Assembly (NCBI RefSeq): GCF_006352025.1
Contig: NZ_CP040937.1
Span: 62,001 to 126,000 of the forward strand
Source of the DNA: Hymenobacter sp. DG01
GTDB lineage: Bacteria; Bacteroidota; Bacteroidia; Cytophagales; Hymenobacteraceae
Direction of reading: 5' to 3'
DNA length: 64,000 nt
Part shown: piece after piece, positions 34,079 to 43,600 of the stretch
Position numbering within the stretch: position 1 is the stretch's first letter
How the letters are laid out: each line of letters starts with the position of its first letter
Notes under the pieces: model-generated
Databases searched by the model: none
What the model was told of the DNA's origin: nothing
What the model saw: only the letters and a program-made list of their open reading frames with translations
Position numbers and translations under genes: made by a program

Positions 34079-35491
34079 TTACATATTGAGGGCCCCGATG
34101 CCGGCCGCGTTCAGGCAGGCTTCCTTGAAGGCTTCGGCGTAGGTGGGGTGGGCATGCGACATCAGGCCCACGTCTTCGGCCGCGCCCCGGAAGTGCATGA
34201 TGCCCACGGCCTCGGCAATGATGTCGGCAATGCGGGCCCCGATCATGTGCACGCCCAGAATCTCGTCGGTCTGCGCGTCGGTGAGCACCTTCACCAACCC
34301 TTCGGTGTCAGCCCCGGCCAGCGCCCGGCCGGAGGCGGAATACGGAAAGGAACCCACCTTATAGGCTTTGCCCTGCTCCTTGAGCTGCTCCTCGGTGTAG
34401 CCCACACCAGCTACTTCGGGCCAGGTATAGACCACACCCGGGATAAGCAGGTAGTTCACCTCCGGGGCCTGGCCGGCAATGAGCTCAGCCACGTACACGC
34501 CTTCATCGGAAGCCTTATGGGCCAGCATGGCCCCGCGCACCACGTCGCCGATGGCCCAGATGCCCGGCACCGTCGTCTGCAGGTCCTCGTTGACTTTCAC
34601 GCGGCCCTTCTCATCCAGCTCCACGCCGGCCGCGGCCAGGTTCAGCCCGTCGGTGTAGGGCCGGCGGCCCACTGATACCAGGCAGTAGTCGCCTTCCAGC
34701 TGCAGCTCGGCCGATGGCCCGCCCTGGGCCGTGAGCTTCACCGTGTCGCCGGTCCGCTCCACGGCCGTCACCTTGTGCGAGAGGTAGAACTCCAGACCCT
34801 GCTTCTTGAGGGAGCGTAGCAGCTCCTTGCCCAGGGTGCGGTCCATGGTAGGGATGATGGCGTCAGTGTATTCCACGACGGACACCTTGCTACCCAGCCG
34901 CGCATACACTGAGCCCAGCTCCAGGCCGATAACCCCGCCGCCCACAATAATCAGGTGCTGGGGCAGCTCGCGCAGGGCCAGCGCCTCGGTGCTGGTGATG
35001 ACACGCTCCTTATCCAGGGTGATGAAGGGCAGGGTGCTGGGCTTGGAGCCGGTGGCAATGATGATGTTTTTGGCCGTGAGCAGCTGCTTTTCCCCACTGC
35101 CCCCGTCGCTGGGCTCTACCAGCACGGTGGTGGCATCCACGAACGAGGCTACGCCGTGGAGTACGTCCACCTTGTTTTTCTTCATGAGGAAGACCACCCC
35201 GTCGCACACTTTCTTCACCACCTGGTCCTTGCGCTCCATCATGCGGGGCAGGTCGGCACGCAGGTTATCGGCATCAATGCCGTGCTCCGTGAACTGGTGA
35301 GTGGCTTTCTGGTAGAGCTCGGTGGATTCGAGTACCGCCTTGCTGGGGATGCAGCCCACGTTGAGGCAGGTGCCGCCCAGGGTGGGGTACTTTTCGATGA
35401 TGGCCGTTTTCAGGCCCAGCTGCCCGCAGCGTACGGCCGCGATATAGCCGCCGGGGCCGGAGCCGATAATGAGAACGTCGTAGGAGGTCAT
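34079..35491 (-). CDS. lpdA: Dihydrolipoyl dehydrogenase (E3)
   Basis: 470 aa from [23 protein letters not shown] motif GSGPGGY, redox disulfide [17 protein letters not shown] motif [11 protein letters not shown] and the C-terminal interface [10 protein letters not shown] with the His-Glu pair are all intact. It reoxidises dihydrolipoamide of 2-oxoacid dehydrogenases. In a metal cluster one might expect mercuric reductase, but the C-terminal Cys pair of MerA is absent and the HPT motif supports true Lpd. It is set among metal transporters, so it may supply thiol redox capacity (inference). Confidence 0.93.
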   Translation of the reverse strand: MTSYDVLIIGSGPGGYIAAVRCGQLGLKTAIIEKYPTLGGTCLNVGCIPSKAVLESTELYQKATHQFTEHGIDADNLRADLPRMMERKDQVVKKVCDGVVFLMKKNKVDVLHGVASFVDATTVLVEPSDGGSGEKQLLTAKNIIIATGSKPSTLPFITLDKERVITSTEALALRELPQHLIIVGGGVIGLELGSVYARLGSKVSVVEYTDAIIPTMDRTLGKELLRSLKKQGLEFYLSHKVTAVERTGDTVKLTAQGGPSAELQLEGDYCLVSVGRRPYTDGLNLAAAGVELDEKGRVKVNEDLQTTVPGIWAIGDVVRGAMLAHKASDEGVYVAELIAGQAPEVNYLLIPGVVYTWPEVAGVGYTEEQLKEQGKAYKVGSFPYSASGRALAGADTEGLVKVLTDAQTDEILGVHMIGARIADIIAEAVGIMHFRGAAEDVGLMSHAHPTYAEAFKEACLNAAGIGALNM

Positions 35492-35516
35492 GAGAGAAAC
35501 GAAGAAGCTAGTCAGG

Positions 35517-36413
35517 TTAGAGGTGGGTTTCGTGCCGGGCAACGTCGCCGCGCTCCACTTGAATGGTCGCGTGCTGGATGGAATGCTTGCCCGTGACGTA
35601 CGCCTGGGCGCGGGTCAGTACTTCCTCGTGCCCGGCGGCCTCGGCCAGCACGACGTGGGCACTCAGGGCATTGACGCCGGAGGTCAGCACCCAGGCGTGC
35701 AGGTCGTGTACGGCCGCCACGCCCGGCACTTGCAGCAGGCCCTGGCGCAGCTCCTCCAGGTTGATATCGGCCGGGGTACCTTCCAGCAGCACGTTCACCG
35801 ACTCCTTGAGCAGGGCCCAGGTGCGGGGCAGGATGAACAGGCCAATGCCGGCCGAGAGCAGCGGGTCGGCGTAGTACCAGCCGGTGGTGAGCATAATGAT
35901 ACCGGCGGCAATTACCCCGATAGACGTCAGCATGTCGCTGAGCACTTCGAAGTACGCTCCCTTCATGTTCAGACTCTCGTCTTTGCCCTGCCGCAGCAAG
36001 TACATGCCGGCCAGGTTAACCGCCAGTCCGAGACCTGCGATCCATAGCATCTGCCCACTTTCCACCTGGGGCGGGTTCCGAAAGCGCAGATAGGCCTCAT
36101 AGAGAATATAAATCGAAATCAGAATCAGCACCACCGCGTTGGTCAGCGCCGCCAGGATCTCAAAGCGGTAGTAGCCGTAGGTGCGCTGCGGCGTCGCCGG
36201 TTTCTCCCCGAAGCGGATGGCCAGCAGGGCCAGCCCCACGCCGGCCACGTCGGTGAGCATGTGGCCCGCGTCGGCCAGCAGGGCCAGACTGCCGGTCCAG
36301 AACCCGCCCACTACTTCCGCCAGCAGGTAGGTCAGCGTTAGAAAGAAGACAATGGTCAGTTGCCGCTTGTTGCGGCTGGCGGCGCTGCCGCTCATACCGT
36401 GGGACCCGCTCAT
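35517..36413 (-). CDS. Cation diffusion facilitator, CzcD-like zinc exporter
   Basis: 298 aa, six membrane helices. Metal sites HMLTD (in LLADAGHMLTDVAG) and the second site in FEVLSDMLTSIG are present, and the cytoplasmic domain starts at EELRQGLLQVPGV with HDLHAWVL. It exchanges protons for Zn, Co or Cd. Its ATG overlaps the stop of the P-type ATPase by four bases (ATGA), so they are translationally coupled. Confidence 0.92.
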   Translation of the reverse strand: MSGSHGMSGSAASRNKRQLTIVFFLTLTYLLAEVVGGFWTGSLALLADAGHMLTDVAGVGLALLAIRFGEKPATPQRTYGYYRFEILAALTNAVVLILISIYILYEAYLRFRNPPQVESGQMLWIAGLGLAVNLAGMYLLRQGKDESLNMKGAYFEVLSDMLTSIGVIAAGIIMLTTGWYYADPLLSAGIGLFILPRTWALLKESVNVLLEGTPADINLEELRQGLLQVPGVAAVHDLHAWVLTSGVNALSAHVVLAEAAGHEEVLTRAQAYVTGKHSIQHATIQVERGDVARHETHL

Positions 36414-38674
36414 GTCGTTTGGTCGTTAGGGTGGTGCGGGCCCTGGCGCAGCGCCCGGGGCATGGGCTCAACCACTGACAGGGTATGCTGCGCTTGTGGG
36501 GCAGCGAGAGAAGCAGGCGACGGGTTACCGGTACCCGGCGTGGAATAGTCCATGCGCTGAATGCGCACGGCATTTAAAATAGCCAGCAGGGCCACGCCCA
36601 CGTCGGCAAACACGGCCTCCCACATGGTCGCCAAGCCGCCCGCGCCCAGCACCAGCACGATGCCTTTCACCACGAAAGCCAGCCAGATATTCTGCCACAC
36701 CACGCGGTGAGTGGCGCGGGCAATGCGCCGGGCGGTGGCAATCTTGCTGGGGTGGTCGGTTTGGATAACCACGTCGGCGGTTTCAATGGTCGCATCCGAG
36801 CCCAGCCCGCCCATGGCAATGCCCACGTCGGCCAGGGCCACCACCGGAGCATCGTTTACCCCGTCGCCCACGAAGGCCAGCTTCCGCCCTTCGGTTTTGT
36901 ACTGCTGCACGTAGCGGGCCTTGTCCTCGGGCAGCAGGCCGCCGTGGGCCTCGTCGATGCCCAGCTCCCGGGCGACGCGCTGCACGATGCTGTCCTTGTC
37001 GCCCGAGAGCATGACCAGCTTGCTGATGCCGTCGGCGCGCAGCTCCTGCACGGCGCGGGCCGCGTCCTCTTTCGGGGCGTCGGCCACAGTCAGGTAGCCC
37101 GCGTACTGCCCGTCCACGGCCCCCACCACGATGCTGTCCACCACCTGGTCTACTTCGGCCGGGTAGGCCACGTTAAACTTGCGCAGCAACTTGGTGTTGC
37201 CGGCCAGCACGTCGCGCCCGTCCACCCGGCCCCGTAGGCCGTGGCCGGCTATTTCCTCCACGTTCTCTACTGCCACGCCGGCGGTAGCCGCGCCGACGTG
37301 GGCCACGACGGCTTTGGCAATCGGGTGCGTCGATTTGGTTTCCAGCGCCCCGAGCAGCCGCAGCAGCTGGGCTTTCTCCAGTCCCACCGCCTGCACCTGC
37401 TGCACGGCAAACACCCCCTCCGTGAGGGTGCCGGTTTTGTCCATCACCACCGTATCCAATTCGCGCATGGCATCCAGGAAGTTGGAGCCTTTGAACAGGA
37501 TGCCCGCTTTGGAGGCCGCGCCGATGCCGCCGAAGTAACCCAGCGGAATGCTGATGACCAGCGCGCAGGGGCAGGAAATGACCAGGAACACCAGGGCCCG
37601 GTACAACCAGTCCCGGAAGACATAGTCCTCTACCACGAAGGAGGGCACCAGCACCAGCAGCACGGCCAGCGCCACTACGATGGGGGTGTAGATTTTGGCG
37701 AACTTGGTGATGAACTGCTGGGTTTTAGCCTTGCGGCCCACCGCGTCCTGCACCATGGCCAGGATCTTGGCCAGCTTCGTGTCCTGGTAGCCTGCCGTGA
37801 CGGCTACCTGAATCAGGCTTTCCAGGTTGACCATGCCGGCCAGCACCGGCTCCCCCGTTTGTTTGGTCTGGGGCACGGATTCCCCCGTCAGGGCCGCCGT
37901 ATTGAAGGAAGCCGGTCCCTTGGTCAGCGTCCCATCCAGGGCTACCTTCTCGCCGGGCTTCACTTCAATGGTATCGCCTACCTGTACCTGTTTGGGATCC
38001 AGCACCAGGGACTGCCCGCCTCGCAGCACCGTGACTTCCGTGGCCTGGATTTCCAGCAGGGCCTTGATGCTGCGCTTGGCCCGGTTCACGGCCGCGTCCT
38101 GGAATAATTCGCCGACTGTGTAGAACAGCATCACGGCCACCCCTTCCGGGTACTCGCCGATGGCAAACGCCCCCAGCGTGGCGATGCTCATGAGCAGAAA
38201 CTCGTTGAACACGTTGCCCGACGGAATGCTTTGCACGGCGGAGCGGATGACTTTCCAGCCCACCAGCAGGAAGGCCACCCCGTACCAGAGCAGGCGCACG
38301 TAGCCGGTAAAAAAGCCCACCGTATAGTAGTCGAGCGCAATGCCGGCCAGCAGCAGGGCCAGGCTCACCCCGGGCCAGAGGTAGGGGTTGTCCCCGGCCG
38401 GACCGTGGTCGTGGTCGTCGCCGTCCCCGTGGGAGTGGCCGGCGTGCTCGTCGGCCGGTTGGCCGGCCAGGTCCACGACCTGTTTGCCGGGGGGATGGTG
38501 GTGGCCCGTGTGGTCGTGGGTGGCGTGGTCGTGGCCGGGCACGTCGTGGCCCTCGGGCGCGGCGGCGGCCTCAGGCGTGAGCTGGTCCCGGCTCAGGGCG
38601 CCCACGTTGTCGAGCTGCACCTGCTTGGCGGTGTTGAGCTCTTCGTCGGTATTGGAAGGGGTTGGATCAGGCAT
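36410..38674 (-). CDS. P1B-type heavy-metal ATPase (ZntA-like) with His-rich N terminus
   Basis: 754 aa from MPDPTPSNTDEELNTAKQ; the frame upstream of 38674 is a shadow of the NicO-like gene. There is no classical GMxCxxC HMA domain. Instead residues 45-105 are His/Asp/Gly-rich (HDHATHDHTGHHH, HSHGDGDDHDHG). Core motifs are the CPC of ISCPCALV (368-370), DKTGT (Asp412), TGES and GDGVNDAP (603-610). The CPC plus His-rich tail suggests zinc, cadmium or cobalt export. It precedes the CDF gene in the same operon. Confidence 0.93.
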   Translation of the reverse strand: MPDPTPSNTDEELNTAKQVQLDNVGALSRDQLTPEAAAAPEGHDVPGHDHATHDHTGHHHPPGKQVVDLAGQPADEHAGHSHGDGDDHDHGPAGDNPYLWPGVSLALLLAGIALDYYTVGFFTGYVRLLWYGVAFLLVGWKVIRSAVQSIPSGNVFNEFLLMSIATLGAFAIGEYPEGVAVMLFYTVGELFQDAAVNRAKRSIKALLEIQATEVTVLRGGQSLVLDPKQVQVGDTIEVKPGEKVALDGTLTKGPASFNTAALTGESVPQTKQTGEPVLAGMVNLESLIQVAVTAGYQDTKLAKILAMVQDAVGRKAKTQQFITKFAKIYTPIVVALAVLLVLVPSFVVEDYVFRDWLYRALVFLVISCPCALVISIPLGYFGGIGAASKAGILFKGSNFLDAMRELDTVVMDKTGTLTEGVFAVQQVQAVGLEKAQLLRLLGALETKSTHPIAKAVVAHVGAATAGVAVENVEEIAGHGLRGRVDGRDVLAGNTKLLRKFNVAYPAEVDQVVDSIVVGAVDGQYAGYLTVADAPKEDAARAVQELRADGISKLVMLSGDKDSIVQRVARELGIDEAHGGLLPEDKARYVQQYKTEGRKLAFVGDGVNDAPVVALADVGIAMGGLGSDATIETADVVIQTDHPSKIATARRIARATHRVVWQNIWLAFVVKGIVLVLGAGGLATMWEAVFADVGVALLAILNAVRIQRMDYSTPGTGNPSPASLAAPQAQHTLSVVEPMPRALRQGPHHPNDQTT

Positions 38675-38721
38675 AGGAAAGATGCATCCGGTGAAAAATG
38701 AAGACAGCAGCCAGCCGGCCG

Positions 38722-39327
38722 CTACCAGTCCACGAAAAAGCCGGCCAGGCCTACCAGCACGAGCACGGCCCCGGTCAGGCGACGCTCGTGGTGCGCCAGC
38801 CCGTCCAGGTTCAGGCGACCCAGCCCCCGGTGAGCCAGCGCGACCAGCGCGCACATGGCCGAGACCGAAGCCAGCAGGTACACCCCCATGAGCAGGGCCA
38901 GCGCCGCCGGGCCGTGGGTGCCGGCGGCCAGAAAAAACGTTTGAATTTCCAGGCAGGGCGCCAGAAACATGGTCGCCGCCAGCCCCAGTACCACCCGGCC
39001 GCGGGGCCGGGTCGGGGCCGGGTCCGGGTGGGCGTGTCCCGGCCCCGACAAGGCGTACAGCACGCCAATGAGCACGAGCAGGGCCGGGGCCGCCCCGCGG
39101 GCCAGGTGGGAGAACTGCGCCGACAAGCGCCAGCCCAGCAGCCCCAGCCCCAGGCCCAGCAGCACCGTGCTCAGCACGTGGGCCAGGCCGGCTACCAGCG
39201 TCACGCCCACGGCCCGGCGCAGGGGCCAGCGCTCGGCGCGCGCCACGGCCAGCACCGGCGCCCAGTGGTTGGGAATCGCGGCGTGCAGCAGGCTTAACAG
39301 CAGGCAACCGGTGAGCAGATGGAACAT
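38722..39327 (-). CDS. NicO/TauE-like metal transporter
   Basis: 201 aa with about six helices, starting with MFHLLTGCLLLSLLHAAIPN and the HAAIPNHWAPV and AHVLSTVLLGLGLGLLG segments seen in NicO- or TauE-like nickel/cobalt and urease-type transporters. The HAHPDPAP loop between helices could bind metal. It lies 47 bases before the P1B ATPase start on the same strand. Confidence 0.7.
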   Translation of the reverse strand: MFHLLTGCLLLSLLHAAIPNHWAPVLAVARAERWPLRRAVGVTLVAGLAHVLSTVLLGLGLGLLGWRLSAQFSHLARGAAPALLVLIGVLYALSGPGHAHPDPAPTRPRGRVVLGLAATMFLAPCLEIQTFFLAAGTHGPAALALLMGVYLLASVSAMCALVALAHRGLGRLNLDGLAHHERRLTGAVLVLVGLAGFFVDW

Positions 39328-39384
39328 GGGCAGGGCGAAGAGCCGCGACAGGAACGCGGCCGGATTAGGGGAGAAAATGCGCGG

Positions 39385-40575
39385 CTATTCTTCTTCTTCC
39401 GCGTTTTTGAGCTTGGCCAGCAGCGAGTACGCGCCCTCCACCACGACCTGCGCCGCCGCAGTGCCTTGCGGCAGACGGACTTCGGTGTAGCCGTTTTCGC
39501 TTACCCCCGCCGTCACGGGCACCATGCGGTAGTGCGTTTCCTGGTTTTTTCCTGCCGGACCTTCGGCCACGAACACGTAGCTCTTTCCCCCAAACTGCAC
39601 CAGGGCCTTGTCGGGCAGGGAGGGCAACGTGGCCGAGTTGGTTTCGATAGTGGCCCGCACGTAGGTGCCGGGCAGGCGGCTGGCGTCTTCCCGGCTCAGG
39701 TGGGCGTACACGCGCACCGTGCGGTCCTCGCTCACGGCGCGGCCAATCACATACACCTTCGCCCGGTGCTCGGCCCCGGCCGAATCATTGGCCAGGGTGT
39801 AGCGCACGGTCTGGCCCACGCGCACCTGCGGCACGTCCTTCTCGAACACAGTGAGCACCACGTCCAGGTGGGCCGGGTCCACGATTTCAAACAGCACGTC
39901 GGTCGAGGTCACGCTTTGCCCGGCGCTGGCATTCACGGTTTTCAGGAAGCCGCCGCGCGGGGCCCGCACCGGGGCCGTCGTGGTAATCTTGCCGCCCACC
40001 GGCAGGCCCGCCAGGCGCAGGCGGGCGGCTTGCGCCGCCACCTGGGTCTGCATGGCTCGGTATTCGGCACGGGCCCTTTGGAAATTTTTCTGCGGGGCTA
40101 CTTCCTGGCGGTAGAGCTCCTGCTGGCGCTCGTACTCGGCGCGGGCAAACTCCAGCTGGCTGCTGGTTTCCAGGTAATCCTGCTGGAGCTGCACAAACTC
40201 GGGGTTGCGCACCGTCGCCAGCACCTGCCCGGCCTGCACGCGGCTGCCCTGTAGCAGGGTCGTCCGCTCCACGATGCCCCCGAGCAGGGCGCTGACGGCC
40301 ACCGCGTTTTCCGGGGGCGCGTCGAGCGTGCCGTTGACTTTGAGCGTGCCGCTGAGCACCCGGTCTTCCACCCGGCCCAGCCGGATGCCGGCCGCCCGCT
40401 GCTCGGCAGCCGACAGGGTGGTTTCGGTAGCGTTTTCTTCGGCGGCGGCTTCGCCGCCCGCGGCCGATGTTTCCGTGGTGGCCCCGGCCGCTTCCGGTGC
40501 CGCCGTATCCGTTTTCTCCTGACCGCAACCGGCCAGCGTCAGGCCCAGCAGGGCCAGCAATGCGTATTTTGTCAT
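39385..40575 (-). CDS. RND periplasmic adaptor (CusB/CzcB-like) lipoprotein
   Basis: 396 aa from MTKYALLALLGLTLAGCGQE, with lipobox LAGC; this start replaces MPPPF. Barrel-sandwich and hairpin regions flank a coiled coil rich in Glu/Gln/Arg (about 150-210), then a beta-barrel and a membrane-proximal domain, the usual HlyD/MFP order. It links the RND pump to the outer-membrane channel. It is immediately downstream of the CusA-CusC fusion gene with a 31-base gap. Confidence 0.9.
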   Translation of the reverse strand: MTKYALLALLGLTLAGCGQEKTDTAAPEAAGATTETSAAGGEAAAEENATETTLSAAEQRAAGIRLGRVEDRVLSGTLKVNGTLDAPPENAVAVSALLGGIVERTTLLQGSRVQAGQVLATVRNPEFVQLQQDYLETSSQLEFARAEYERQQELYRQEVAPQKNFQRARAEYRAMQTQVAAQAARLRLAGLPVGGKITTTAPVRAPRGGFLKTVNASAGQSVTSTDVLFEIVDPAHLDVVLTVFEKDVPQVRVGQTVRYTLANDSAGAEHRAKVYVIGRAVSEDRTVRVYAHLSREDASRLPGTYVRATIETNSATLPSLPDKALVQFGGKSYVFVAEGPAGKNQETHYRMVPVTAGVSENGYTEVRLPQGTAAAQVVVEGAYSLLAKLKNAEEEE

Positions 40576-40606
40576 GAAAGGGGGAGGCAAGAAAAGTCAG
40601 GGATGA

Positions 40607-43600
40607 TTACTGGGGGGTGCTGCCCAGCAGGTAGTCCAGCTCGATGACGGTCTGGTTGTGTTCCAGCAGCACGTCCAGGTAGGTGGTGCGCAGGGTCAGG
40701 GCCCGCTCCAGGTTGAGCAGGTATTCGGCGTAGCCGGTTTCACCGGCCTTGAAGGCCCGCGTGCTCAGGCGCACGATGACGTCGGCCTGGGGCAGGGCCG
40801 TCTGCTGGTAGAAAGCCAGGCGCTGCTGCTGCTCGGCGTGCCGGGCCACTAGCTCGTCCAGCCGGCCCGAGAGCTCGGCCCGCAGGCGCTGGTAGCCGGC
40901 GTCGGCCACCTGCTCCTGCAGGCGGGCGGCCTGCACCCGACCCTTCTGCGGCCCGCGCAGGAGGGGAATGCCCACCGAAGCCTGCACGCCCTGGAAGCGG
41001 TCCGACCCGGCGTAGTACCGCTCCGCGCCGCCCACGCCGCCCATGGTCTGGGGGCCAATCAGCGACTGGTTGAAGTAGCCCAGCGTCACGTTGGGTAGTC
41101 CCAGGGCCTGCTCGGTGCGGGTGGCCGCCTGGCGCTGGGCGATGAGTTGGCGCTGCACTTGCAGCTCCGGGTTCTGGGTCAGGCGCGCCGTGTCACCGGT
41201 GGCGGGCAGCACCACGGGTTCCAGCGGGCGAAGCAGGCTGTCGGCCACGCCCACCGCCTGGCTTTGTTGCAGCAGGGCTTGCAGCTGGCGCTGGGCCACC
41301 TGGTAGCCGGTGCGGGCCTGGGCAATCAGGGCGCGGGTTTCGCCTTGCTGCACCAGGGCGGTGGCCGGCTCCAGGCGGGCTACTTCCCCGGTTTTAAAGC
41401 GCAGCTGGGCGGCCCGCAAAAACTCGCTGTAGAGGCTGTCCTGCCCGCGCAGCACCTGCACCCGGTGGCGGGCGTACACGGCCTGCTCATAATTCAGGCG
41501 CACCTGCCGCCGCAGCTCGGCCTGCACCTGGGCCAGCGTGAGCTGCTGCCCGCCGACCTGCGCCTCCAGCAATTGGCGCTGGCTGCGGTACACCCGCGGC
41601 AGCGAAAAGCTCTGGCTGACGTTGAATTGGTTGTCCTTGCGGTAGGAATTGTACTGCCCGTAGGTAACGCCCACGGTGGTGCGGCCCACGTCGGTAGCGG
41701 TGCGCCGCAGGGCCTGCTGGGCCTCCAAACTGCGCTGGGCAGCCGTTACCGTGGTGTTGGCCTGCAAGGCCTGGGTCACGGCCTGCTGGGCCGTGAAGGG
41801 CGTGCCACCGGCCGTCAGCTGCACTTGCTGGGCCCGGCCGGTGCCGGGCACCAGCAGTGTCAGCAACAGCACGGCTGCGCCGCCGGCCAGCAGGGGTGCC
41901 GACCGGGTGCCGTGGTGGGTTGGATCCTCGGGCTGCTGGTCCGGCCCGGCTGCCGGGGTGCGTTCCGACAGGGCGTAGAGCACCGGCAGCACCAGCAGCG
42001 TCAGCAGCGTGGCCGTGACCAGCCCGCCGATGACGACCGTGGCCAGGGGGCGCTGCACCTCGGCCCCGGCCGAGGTGCTCAGGGCCATCGGCAAAAAGCC
42101 CAGCGAGGCCACCGTAGCCGTCATCAGCACCGGCCGCAGGCGTACCTGTGTGCCTTCCAGAATTCGCTCGTGCAGGTTGGCCCAGCCCTCGTCCTTGAGC
42201 TGGTTGAAATAGCCGATGAGCACGATGCCGTTGAGCACGGCCACGCCGAACAGGGCAATAAAGCCCACGCCCGCTGAGATGCTGAACGGCATGCCCCGCA
42301 GCCACAGAGCCGCCACCCCGCCAATGGCCGATAAGGGGATGGCCGTGAAAATCAGCACGGACTGCTTCAGGGAGCCGAAGGTGAAGAAGAGCAGCACAAA
42401 AATCAGGGTCAGGGCCACCGGCACGGCCACGCTCAGGCGCTGCGAGGCCTCGCGCAGGTTCTCGAACTGCCCGCCGTAGGTGGCGTAGTAGCCGGGGGCG
42501 AACTTCAGGCGCTGGTCCACTTTGCCCTGCAGCTCTTCCACCACACTTTCCACGTCGCGCCCGCGCACGTTGAAGGCCACCGTAATGCGGCGCTTGGCGT
42601 CGTCGCGCTGCACCTGGTTCGGACCCTCCTGCAGGGCCACGGTGGCCACCTGCTCCAGCGGCACCTGCTCGCCCCGCGGGGTGGCAATGAAGAGCTGGCG
42701 CACGGCGTTGATGTCCTGGCGCAGGTCCGGGCGCAGGCGCAGCACCAAATCAAAGCGGCGCTCCTGCTCAAATATCTGCCCGGCGGCCTGGCCGGCAAAG
42801 GCAGTCTGCACCGTGCGGTTCACGTCCTCGACGTTCAGACCGAACTGGGCCAGCTTGTTGCGGTCCAGCTGGACCACAATCTGGGGCAGGCCCGTCACCT
42901 GCTCCACGTACACATCTTCGGCTCCCTGCACCTGCCGCACCTGGGCCGCGGCCCGCTGGGCGTAGTCGGCCAGCTGCTGCAGGTCTTCGCCGTAGATTTT
43001 CATCACCACGTCCTGCTTGGCCCCGCTGATGAGCTCGTTGAAGCGCATCTGAATGGGCTGCTGGAACCCGAAGGTGACGCCCGGAATTACGCTCAGGGCG
43101 TGGGCCATTTTCTCGGCCAGCTCCTCGCGGGACTTGGCCGAAGTCCACTTGCTCTGGTCCTTTTCCAGAATTACCATCACGTCCCCAGCTTCCACCGGCA
43201 TGGGGTCGGTGGGAATTTCGGCCGCGCCAATTTTGGCCACCACTTCCTTGACCTCCGGAAACTGCTGTTTCAGGATGGCCCCGGCCTGCTGGCTTTTTTC
43301 GATGGTGTAGCTTAGCGACGAGCCCGTGAGCACGCGCATCTCAATGGCGAAGTCGCCTTCCGAAAGCTGGGGGATAAACTCCCCGCCCAGAGTGCGGAAC
43401 ACGAGCAAGGCCCCGACGAACAGCCCCACGGCCGAAGCCAGCACCAGGGCTTTGCGGCGCAGACCCCATTCCAGCAGGGGCCGGTAGCGGGCCTCCAGCC
43501 AGCTCATCATGCGGTCCGAGAAGTTGCGCTTGTGCTCCGTGTTGCGGCTCAACCCCAGTGCCGCCATCATGGGCACGTAGGTGAGCGAGAGAATGAAAGC

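Noticed and set aside
34079..35491. Mercuric reductase instead of lipoamide dehydrogenase, given the metal neighbours.
   Set aside because: No C-terminal Cys pair and no N-terminal HMA domain; the HPT motif near the end is that of Lpd.
38674..39307. P1B ATPase frame extending to 39307.
   Set aside because: The extension is an antisense-like shadow in another frame of the NicO-like gene, with low-complexity Gly/Arg/Pro sequence.
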